Shown here piece after piece: positions 57,984 to 64,000 of a DNA stretch of 64,000 bases. Location of the stretch: the NCBI GenBank assembly GCA_014138725.1, contig JACJID010000002.1, forward strand, positions 944,001 through 1,008,000. The letters run 5' to 3'. The notes beneath the pieces were generated by a model. That model was not told the origin of the DNA and did no database searches. It saw only the letters and a program-made list of their open reading frames with translations. The translations under genes and the position numbers were made by a program. Origin of the DNA: Kutzneria viridogrisea. Lineage in GTDB: Bacteria > Actinomycetota > Actinomycetes > Mycobacteriales > Pseudonocardiaceae. Position 1 is the first letter of the stretch. The number at the start of each line of letters is the position of its first letter.

Positions 57984-58771
57984 GTGATCGGGTCGCGGCG
58001 GCGTTGTCCGCAGTGCGAGCGGACGTTCGAGTTCGGCGATCCCGCGTGGCGGTGCTGCGGGGTGCCGATGGAACTCGCCGGACCGCCCGCCGCGCCGGTG
58101 CCGCTGGCCGAACTGGCCGGGCGCCCGCTGAGCACGTGGCGTTACGCGGAAGCCCTTGGTGTGCCCGAGAAGCTGTGGCGTTCGGCGACACTGGGCGAGG
58201 GCCTCACCCCGCTGCTGCCCGCCGCGGAACAGGTCTCGGTCAAGGTGGAGTACGCCAGCCCGACCCTGTCGTTCAAGGACCGCGGCGCCGTGGTGCTGCT
58301 GTGCGCCGCGCTGGCCGCCGGTGCCCGCCGGGTGATCGCCGACTCCAGCGGTAACGCCGGGACCGCCGTCACCGCCTAACGCCGCCCGCGCGGGACTGCC
58401 CGCGGAGATATTCGTACCCGAGAGCACCTCGCCGAAGAAGCTGGCGCAGATCCGCGCCCACGGCGCGAAGCTGAACCTGGTGCCCGGCAACCGGGAGGCC
58501 ACCGCCGCGGCGGCCGTCGAGGAGGTCACCAGGACAGGTGACTTCTACGCCACGCACGTGTACAACCCGCTCTTCCACATCGGCACCGCCACGTTCGCGT
58601 TCGAGGTGTGGGAGCAACTCGGCGGACGGCTGCCCGACACGTTCGTGCTGCCCGTTGGCAACGGCACACTCGTGCTGGGCCGCCACAAAACAGTCCACTG
58701 TGGACGGCTCAGTGGTGCTGCCCCTGTCCGGCGCCGGCCTGAAAACCGGCTGGACCCCCACCGAGCCCTGA
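57984..58771 (+). pseudogene. threonine synthase-like gene, frameshifted and internally deleted
   Basis: The frame starts well: a GTG with GAGGGGG, a zinc ribbon (CPQCERTFEFGDPAWRCCGV), TLGEGLTPLLPA, the PLP lysine in PTLSFKDRGAVVLL and DSSGNAGTAVTA. At 58376 one extra A (TAC changed to TAAC) creates a stop; removing it restores TAYAARAGLPAEIFVPE and VEEVTRTGDFYATHVYNPLF. Around 58682 about 80 residues are missing and the frame changes again before the family's C-terminal VVLPLSGAGLKTG. It cannot make a working enzyme. It lies antisense within the ftsQ-ftsZ gap, where related genomes usually have no gene. Confidence 0.85.
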
Positions 58772-58773
58772 CC

Positions 58774-58981
58774 GCGAGTCCCGCTCTGGGGCACGCGAAT
58801 CCCGCTCTGGCGCGGGCGAGTCCCGCCTAGCGGCGCCACGAACGACGAGATCGCGGTGCGATCCGCGCGCGGGCAGGACTCGCGGGACGCCCACAGTGAG
58901 CGGGACAGCGGGACTCGCGTTTGCCTGAGCGGGACTCAGCCGCCCCAGAGCGGGACTCGCGGGCCGGTGGGCGGGACTCGC
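58774..58981. repeat. mirror array D: 21-bp units, three forward and five inverted
   Basis: Forward 21-bp units start at 58774, 58795 and 58816 (core GCGAGTCCCGCTCTGGG). After a spacer (58837-58862), inverted units start at 58863, 58898, 58919, 58940 and 58961 (core CAGAGCGGGACTCGC); a 14-bp partial unit lies at 58884. The unit length and sequence differ from arrays A-C but the architecture is the same. It lies immediately after the threonine synthase-like pseudogene. Confidence 0.85.
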
Positions 58982-58995
58982 GCGTCTCAGGACGG

Positions 58996-59113
58996 CGCGT
59001 GTCGGCGCTTCGCGCAGTGCGTGTTCGCTGTCGGCGGGCGGTTTCCCAGCTCGTGGGAGCACACGCCGCTAGCGCCGACACACCGCACCGGAAGCGCCGA
59101 CACGCGCTGCTCC
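58996..59113. repeat. mirror array C: 22-bp units, two forward and two to three inverted
   Basis: A CGCGTGTCGGCGCTTCGC unit at 58996 and a weaker one at 59018 are followed by a spacer with the TTTCCCAGCTCGTGGGA hairpin, then inverted units at 59061 (17 bp) and 59078 (22 bp), and a partial at 59100. The spacer hairpin is homologous to the spacer of array A in the opposite orientation. It lies directly after array D and before the ftsQ stop. Confidence 0.8.
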
Positions 59114-59131
59114 GTGCGCCAGCGGGATGGG

Positions 59132-59917
59132 TCAGGGGTTGGAGATGGTCGGCAGCTGGGGGCTGGACACGTCGTAGACCTTGCCGGGCTGGGTGATCAG
59201 CGCGGTCAGCACCGCGGCCTTGCGCGGGGAGTTCTCGGCGCTGCCCCAGCGGATCTGCCGCCCGGCGGACAGCGCGAGGACCACGGCGTTCGGGGTCTTC
59301 GCGGAGACCGACAGCACCTCGGCGCGGATCTTCTCGGGCACGGCGGCCAGCACCTGGACCACCGCCTTGGTCAGCGGGTCGTCCGGGGAGGGCTTGGTCA
59401 GCTGGAGGTCGGGCACGCCGGGCGGCGCCGCGGGCAGCACGGCGTAGTCGCGGCCGGTGCCGTCGACCAGGTGCACCGCGCCGGGCGCCTTGACCACACC
59501 GACCGGCGTGCGCTCGGTGACGGCGATGCGCAGCGTGGCCGGCCAGGCCCGGGACACCCCGACGGCCGCGACCCTGGGCAGCGCGGCCACCCGGTCGCGG
59601 ATCGCGGCGAGGTCCACGGTCAGCATGGGGCTGCCGGTGGACACCGCCGCGACCTCGAGCACCTGCTGCTTGCTGAGGTCCTTGGTGCCCTCGACCTCCA
59701 CGGAGCGCACGCCGAGTAGGCCGGTGAAGAACAGCCCGTACGCCAACCCGACCAGCCCGAGCACCACACCGAGCGCGACGATCCGGCGGCGGATGGTCTG
59801 CGCGCGGGTGGGGCGGCGCACCGCGGTGGACCGGGCACGCCGCTGGCGCAGGCGCTCGCGGGTCGCCGCCCGGTCGACCGGCCGGCGGCTGCGGGTCGGC
59901 GGCGGGGCCGCGCTCAC
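59132..59917 (-). CDS. ftsQ: cell division protein FtsQ
   Basis: FtsQ is a bitopic divisome protein. The 261-residue protein has a basic cytosolic N-terminus, one transmembrane helix (IVALGVVLGLVGLAYGLFFT), the POTRA domain (VRSVEVEGTKDLSKQQVLE) and the beta domain. The GTG at 59917 has GGAGGG upstream. It is downstream of murC by 19 bp. The usual neighbour ftsZ is 1.5 kb further on, beyond the pseudogene and arrays C and D. Confidence 0.94.
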   Translation of the reverse strand: MSAAPPPTRSRRPVDRAATRERLRQRRARSTAVRRPTRAQTIRRRIVALGVVLGLVGLAYGLFFTGLLGVRSVEVEGTKDLSKQQVLEVAAVSTGSPMLTVDLAAIRDRVAALPRVAAVGVSRAWPATLRIAVTERTPVGVVKAPGAVHLVDGTGRDYAVLPAAPPGVPDLQLTKPSPDDPLTKAVVQVLAAVPEKIRAEVLSVSAKTPNAVVLALSAGRQIRWGSAENSPRKAAVLTALITQPGKVYDVSSPQLPTISNP

Positions 59918-59936
59918 GGTCCCTCCTGTGCGGGGC

Positions 59937-61313
59937 TCATAGCGCGGCCAGGATCTCCGGACCGAGCATGGTGACGTCACCGGCGCCCATGGTCATGACC
60001 AGGTCACCGGGCTTGGCCAGTCCGGAGACCAGCGCGGGCACCCGGTCGAAGGAGGGCTCGTGGTGCACCTGCTCGCGCGGCAGGGACACCGCCTCGGCGA
60101 CCAATGCGCCGGTCACCCCGGGCACCGGGTCCTCGCGGGCACCGTAGACGTCGAGCACGACCACCTCGTCGGCCAGGGCGAGGGCCTTGCCGAACTGGGT
60201 GGCGAACTCCTGGGTGCGCGAGTACAGGTGCGGCTGGAACACCACGATGAGCCGACCGCCACCGGCCACCGGCCGGGCGCCACCGAGCGCGGCGGCCACC
60301 TCGGTCGGGTGGTGCGCGTAGTCGTCGTAGACGCGGATCCCGTTGCTGGTGCCCTTGAACTCGAACCGCCTGCGCACCCCGCCGAACGCGGCCAGCCCGG
60401 CGAGCATGCCCTCCAGCGGGGCGCCCAGCTGGAGACCGGCCAGCAGTGCGGCCACGGCGTTGGCCGCCATGTGCTCACCGGGCACGGCCACCCGCACCTG
60501 GACGGTCTGGCCGGCTACCTCCACAGTGGACAGTCCACCGGTGTCGACCGGCTGGTACGACAGCAGTTTCGCGTCCTCGGCGCCGGTGACCTCGTGCCCG
60601 TAGCGCAGCACGCGCACGCCCAGCGCCTGCGCGCGGTCGGCCAGCGCGGCGGCGCCCGGGTCGTCGGCACAGGCGATCAGCAACCCGCCCGGCTCGATGC
60701 GCTCCACGAAGGAGTCGAACACCTTCACGTACGCCTCGACGGTGCCGTGGTGGTCCAGGTGGTCGGCCTCCACGTTGGTCACCACGGCGACCGAGGGCGT
60801 GAACACCAGGAACGAGCCGTCGCTCTCGTCGGCCTCGGCCACGAAGACCGAACCGCTGCCGTGGTGCGCGTTGGCCCCGGACTCGTTGAGGTCCCCGCCG
60901 ATCGCGAAGGACGGGTCCAGGTTGCAGTGCTGGAGCGCCACCGTGAGCATCGAGGTGGTCGAGGTCTTGCCGTGCGTGCCCGCGATGCAGGCGGCCCGCC
61001 TGTTCACCATCAGCTCGGCCAGCGCCTGCGAGCGGTGCAGCACGGTGATGCCGCGCCGCCGCGCCTCGACCAGCTCCGGGTTGGTCTCCTTGATGGCGCT
61101 GGAGACCACGAGGGTCTGCGCCCCGCCGTCGAGCAGGTCCAGGTTCTCCGCGGCGTGGCCGAGCGCGATCCGCGCGCCCTGTGCCTTGAGCGCGAGCACG
61201 CCGCGGGAGTCCTTGGCGTCCGAGCCGGAGACCTGCTCCCCGCGCGCGAGCAGGATGCGGGCGATCCCGCTCATGCCGGCACCACCGATGCCGACCAGGT
61301 GCGTGGCTTTCAC
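59937..61313 (-). CDS. murC: UDP-N-acetylmuramate-L-alanine ligase
   Basis: MurC adds the first L-Ala of the peptide stem. The 458-residue protein has the N-terminal [16 protein letters not shown], the ATP loop [12 protein letters not shown] near residue 112, [20 protein letters not shown] and PHLYSRT. The GTG at 61313 overlaps the murG stop as GTGA. A CCACAGTGG palindrome is at 60521-60529. Confidence 0.97.
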   Translation of the reverse strand: MKATHLVGIGGAGMSGIARILLARGEQVSGSDAKDSRGVLALKAQGARIALGHAAENLDLLDGGAQTLVVSSAIKETNPELVEARRRGITVLHRSQALAELMVNRRAACIAGTHGKTSTTSMLTVALQHCNLDPSFAIGGDLNESGANAHHGSGSVFVAEADESDGSFLVFTPSVAVVTNVEADHLDHHGTVEAYVKVFDSFVERIEPGGLLIACADDPGAAALADRAQALGVRVLRYGHEVTGAEDAKLLSYQPVDTGGLSTVEVAGQTVQVRVAVPGEHMAANAVAALLAGLQLGAPLEGMLAGLAAFGGVRRRFEFKGTSNGIRVYDDYAHHPTEVAAALGGARPVAGGGRLIVVFQPHLYSRTQEFATQFGKALALADEVVVLDVYGAREDPVPGVTGALVAEAVSLPREQVHHEPSFDRVPALVSGLAKPGDLVMTMGAGDVTMLGPEILAAL

Positions 61314-62410
61314 TTCTTGACCACCTCGAGGACCATGCGCGCCAACACGTCTGCGGCGACCCGGTGACCGCTGTTGCGGGTCGCGTTGCTCATCACGGCC
61401 AGCCGCGAGCGGTCCTGCACCAGCGGCAGCACCTCGTCGACCACCCGCTGCGAGGTGAGCTCCTCGTCGCTGATCATCAGCCCGCCACCCGCCTCGACCA
61501 CCGGCTTGGCGTTGAGGGACTGCTCGCCGTTGCCGTGCGGCAGCGGCACGAACACCGCGGGCAGGCCCACCGCGGACACCTCGGCCACGGTCATCGCCCC
61601 GGACCGGCACAGGAACAGGTCGGCCGCGGCGTAGGCCAGGTCCATGCGCTCCACGTACGGCAGCGCCACGTACGGCGGGGCCCCGTTGATCTCCTGTACG
61701 ACCAGGCTGTTGCGCGGGCCGTGCGCGTGCAGCACACCGATCCCGGCGTCGGCAAGCGCGCGGGCGGCACCGGACACGGCGGTGTTCAGGGTGCGGGCGC
61801 CCTGCGAGCCGCCGGAGACGAACAGGGTGGGGGCGGTGGGGTGCAGGCCGAAGAACTGGCGTGCCTGCGCGCGCAGCGCGGCCCGGTCCATGCTGGTGAT
61901 CGACTCGCGCAGCGGGATGCCGATGACCTGGGCGTCGGGCAGACCCGAGTCGGGCACGGCGGCGGCCACCTTGGTGGCGAACTTGGCACCGACCTTGTTG
62001 GCCAGCCCGGCGCGGGCGTTGGCCTCGTGCACCACGATCGGCAGCCGCCCGCGCGCGGCGAGGTAGGCGGGCAGCGAGACGTAGCCGCCGAAGCCGACCA
62101 CCACGTCGGCGCCGACCCGGTCGAACACCGCGCGGGTCTGGCGGATCGCGTCGCGCACCTTCAGCGGCAGCCTGAGCAGGTCCGGACTCGGCTTGCGGGG
62201 CATCGGCACCGGCGGGATCATCTCCAGCGGGTAGCCCCTGGCGGGCACCAGCTTGGACTCCAGGCCGCGCTCGGTGCCCAGCGCCACCACGCGCGCGTCC
62301 GGCCGCAACCGCATGACGGCATCGGCCAGCGCGAGCGCGGGCTCGATGTGCCCCGCGGTTCCACCTCCCGCGACAACCACGCAGGGCCCTGACGAAACGG
62401 GGGCGTTCAA
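61310..62410 (-). CDS. murG: UDP-GlcNAc transferase for lipid II
   Basis: MurG converts lipid I to lipid II. The 366-residue GT28 enzyme has [59 protein letters not shown] and the donor site [20 protein letters not shown]. The start is a TTG at 62410, which overlaps the ftsW stop as TTGA and has AAGGAGG upstream; no better start is in frame. Conserved in the murD-ftsW-murG-murC-ftsQ order. Confidence 0.95.
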   Translation of the reverse strand: MNAPVSSGPCVVVAGGGTAGHIEPALALADAVMRLRPDARVVALGTERGLESKLVPARGYPLEMIPPVPMPRKPSPDLLRLPLKVRDAIRQTRAVFDRVGADVVVGFGGYVSLPAYLAARGRLPIVVHEANARAGLANKVGAKFATKVAAAVPDSGLPDAQVIGIPLRESITSMDRAALRAQARQFFGLHPTAPTLFVSGGSQGARTLNTAVSGAARALADAGIGVLHAHGPRNSLVVQEINGAPPYVALPYVERMDLAYAAADLFLCRSGAMTVAEVSAVGLPAVFVPLPHGNGEQSLNAKPVVEAGGGLMISDEELTSQRVVDEVLPLVQDRSRLAVMSNATRNSGHRVAADVLARMVLEVVKK

Positions 62411-63894
62411 CGCCGTCCTCCTTCTGCGGTGCGTCCGTGCCCCCCTGGGCCCCGGACGGTGCGGTCCTGGCCGGAGCGCCACGCGCTGCGGCGGCGGTAC
62501 TCCGTGGGTGGTGCCGAGCGGTGCGCCCTGCGCCGCTCCTCCGGTGCCGGTGCCGTGGCGCCACCGCCGCCGCGACCCGCGCCACCGCGACCCGCCCCCC
62601 TCGGCGGGGTGGACGGGCGGCCCGGCCTGCGCTTGACGGCGGGCCGGTACGGCTCGGGCGCGGGCAGCCGCAGCAGGCCACCGACCCGGCCCGGGCCCAG
62701 CGAACGCAGCGCGGCCACCGAGTCGGGCTCGTTGCGGGCGCAGTTGGCCAGCACACCGAACACCAACATGGTTACCACGGTCGAGGTGCCGCCCGCCGAG
62801 ATCAGCGGCAGGGTGATGCCGGTGACCGGCAGCAGGCCGATCACGTAGCCCACGTTGATCGCGGCCTGACCGACCAGCCAGACCGTCAGCGTGGCGGCGA
62901 CCAGCCGGATCCACGGGTCGGTGTTGCGCGCGGCGATGCGCAGGCCCACCACGGCGAGCATGGCGTACAGGCCCAGCACCACCATGGCGCCGACGAAGCC
63001 CAGTTCCTCGCCGATCAGCGCGAAGATGAAGTCGTTCTGCACGTTGGGCAGGTAGTTGAACTTCGAGGGCCCCTGGCCCAGGCCCTTGCCGAACAGGCCG
63101 CCGTCGGCCAGCGCGTACAGGGCCTGGTTGAGCTGGTGGTTGGCGCCGGTCGGGTCGGCGCTGGGGTTGATGAAGGCCAGCACCCGCTTGAGCCGGTAGT
63201 CGGCGCTGATGGACAGCATGGCCACGGCGGCCAGCGCGGCGGTCATGAAGGCCGCGAACAGCCGCATCGGGGCGCCGACGAACCACAGCAGTGCCACCAG
63301 CACCAGGCCCATGCTGACCGTGCTGCCGAGGTCGGGCTGCAACATGACCAGCGCGAACAGCACCAGCGACACGGGCACCACGGGCACGAGCAGGTGCCGG
63401 TACTGGCTGACCAGCGCCCGCTTGGTGACCAGCACGTGCGCGCCCCACAGGGCCAGCGCGACCTTGGCCACCTCGACGGGTTGGAAGGACATCGGGCCGA
63501 TGATGAACCAACTGTGCTCGCGGCCGGGCACACCGCGGCCCAGCGGGGTGAGCACCAGGGCCAGCAGGGCGATGGAGATCAGCAGGAAGGCCGGGCTGAG
63601 CTGGCGCAACTGGCGCAGGGGCAGCCGCAGGCCCAGGTAGAAGGCGCCGATGCCGATCGCGGCGAACAGCAGTGGCTTGCCCACCGCGCTGAACGAGCCC
63701 TTCTCGATGTCCACCACCGCGGAGGCGGACAGCACCATCACCAGGCCGATGACGGTGAGCAGGCCGAACACGGCCAGCAGCAGGTGGAAGGAGGCCAGCG
63801 GGCGGCTCAGCCAGGCGGTCAGCGCGCTGCGCACGGCGGCGCCCCGGCCGGTCTGCCTGGTGCGGGTGCGCGCGGGGCGCTGGGTGACCGTCAT
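62407..63894 (-). CDS. ftsW: lipid II polymerase / cell division protein FtsW
   Basis: FtsW is a SEDS-family peptidoglycan polymerase. The 495-residue protein has about ten transmembrane helices between residues 35 and 395, the SEDS motifs [40 protein letters not shown] and [12 protein letters not shown], and a long C-terminal tail rich in Arg, Gly and Pro, as in other actinobacterial FtsW proteins. The ATG at 63894 overlaps the murD stop as ATGA. Confidence 0.96.
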   Translation of the reverse strand: MTVTQRPARTRTRQTGRGAAVRSALTAWLSRPLASFHLLLAVFGLLTVIGLVMVLSASAVVDIEKGSFSAVGKPLLFAAIGIGAFYLGLRLPLRQLRQLSPAFLLISIALLALVLTPLGRGVPGREHSWFIIGPMSFQPVEVAKVALALWGAHVLVTKRALVSQYRHLLVPVVPVSLVLFALVMLQPDLGSTVSMGLVLVALLWFVGAPMRLFAAFMTAALAAVAMLSISADYRLKRVLAFINPSADPTGANHQLNQALYALADGGLFGKGLGQGPSKFNYLPNVQNDFIFALIGEELGFVGAMVVLGLYAMLAVVGLRIAARNTDPWIRLVAATLTVWLVGQAAINVGYVIGLLPVTGITLPLISAGGTSTVVTMLVFGVLANCARNEPDSVAALRSLGPGRVGGLLRLPAPEPYRPAVKRRPGRPSTPPRGAGRGGAGRGGGGATAPAPEERRRAHRSAPPTEYRRRSAWRSGQDRTVRGPGGHGRTAEGGRR

Positions 63895-64000
63895 GGTGTC
63901 AGCCCCAGGTGAGCGTGCACCGCCTCGGCGAAGGCACGTCCTCGGTGCCCGTAGTCGGTGAACATGTCCATGGAGGCCGCCGCGGGCGCCAGCAGCACGA
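63891..64000 (-). CDS. murD: MurD (UDP-MurNAc-L-Ala-D-Glu ligase), C-terminal fragment
   Basis: Only the last 36 codons are inside the window. They read [20 protein letters not shown] and [12 protein letters not shown], the conserved C-terminus of MurD with the SPAAASFDMF-type motif. The stop overlaps the ftsW start as ATGA. The rest of the gene lies beyond the right edge. Confidence 0.93.
   Translation of the reverse strand, partial: VLLAPAAASMDMFTDYGHRGRAFAEAVHAHLGLTP

Overview
The window is high-G+C DNA (roughly 70% or more) with GTG/ATG starts, four-base ATGA/GTGA gene overlaps and many leaderless-type promoters. Gene content and order point to a filamentous actinobacterium, most likely of the family Pseudonocardiaceae; this is inferred from gene content and order, not from a database search. 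No rRNA, tRNA, CRISPR array, integrase or insertion sequence is visible.

Layout. 1-3.9 kb: a split transketolase divergent from soxR across a SoxR-type box, then an ornithine cyclodeaminase-family gene and kptA. 3.9-10.6 kb: a shortened histidine operon hisD-hisC-hisB, preceded by a binding lipoprotein overlapping a class V aminotransferase gene, and a GntR/nitrilase divergent pair. 11.5-14.3 kb: a membrane TPR protein and an AAA+ ATPase. 14.3-26.7 kb: the bio-nad neighbourhood known from mycobacteria: nadA-nadB-nadC with a divergent NrtR-like regulator, a LON-domain protein, bioB with the small accessory protein BsaP, a DUF2567 membrane protein, bioD, a secreted tripeptidyl-aminopeptidase-like hydrolase, bioA and a sedolisin. 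26.8-30.6 kb: accessory genes (P450, GT1 glycosyltransferase, acetyltransferase). 30.7-34.2 kb: dnaE. 34.3-39 kb: a decayed DUF1801 gene, a DUF397/XRE pair, an NCS1 permease, and TetR/ogt. 39.1-42.4 kb: a five-gene operon with YbaB-like and WXG100-like proteins. 42.4-48.6 kb: a pseudouridine synthase, lspA, an aminotransferase under a SAM-IV riboswitch, a cation/proton antiporter, DUF167 and TetR. 48.8-64 kb: ileS with a T-box leader, then the division and wall cluster divIVA, yggT, sepF, yggS, pgeF, ftsZ, ftsQ, murC, murG, ftsW and murD (partial), interrupted by a decayed threonine synthase-like gene.

The most unusual signals are non-coding or nearly so. (1) Three mini-ORFs of exactly 26 codons, all beginning MSELA, lie in operon gaps. 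The stop codon of each overlaps the start codon of the next gene, and the DNA ends with that gene's ribosome binding site. (2) Four mirror arrays (21- or 22-bp units repeated head to tail, a short spacer, then the same units inverted) lie in three convergent intergenic regions. (3) Long perfect hairpins sharing a GCCGTTC core lie at gene ends. (4) The palindrome CCACWGTGG occurs at least 11 times, about ten times or more above a base-composition estimate, mostly inside genes. Together these suggest a genome with several families of small dispersed elements built into termination and translational coupling.

Regulatory logic readable from sequence: S-adenosylmethionine controls the 44-45 kb aminotransferase, uncharged tRNA-Ile controls ileS, an NrtR-like protein probably controls nadABC through a perfect 23-bp operator, SoxR probably controls the transketolase pair, and two TetR genes have paired palindromes upstream.
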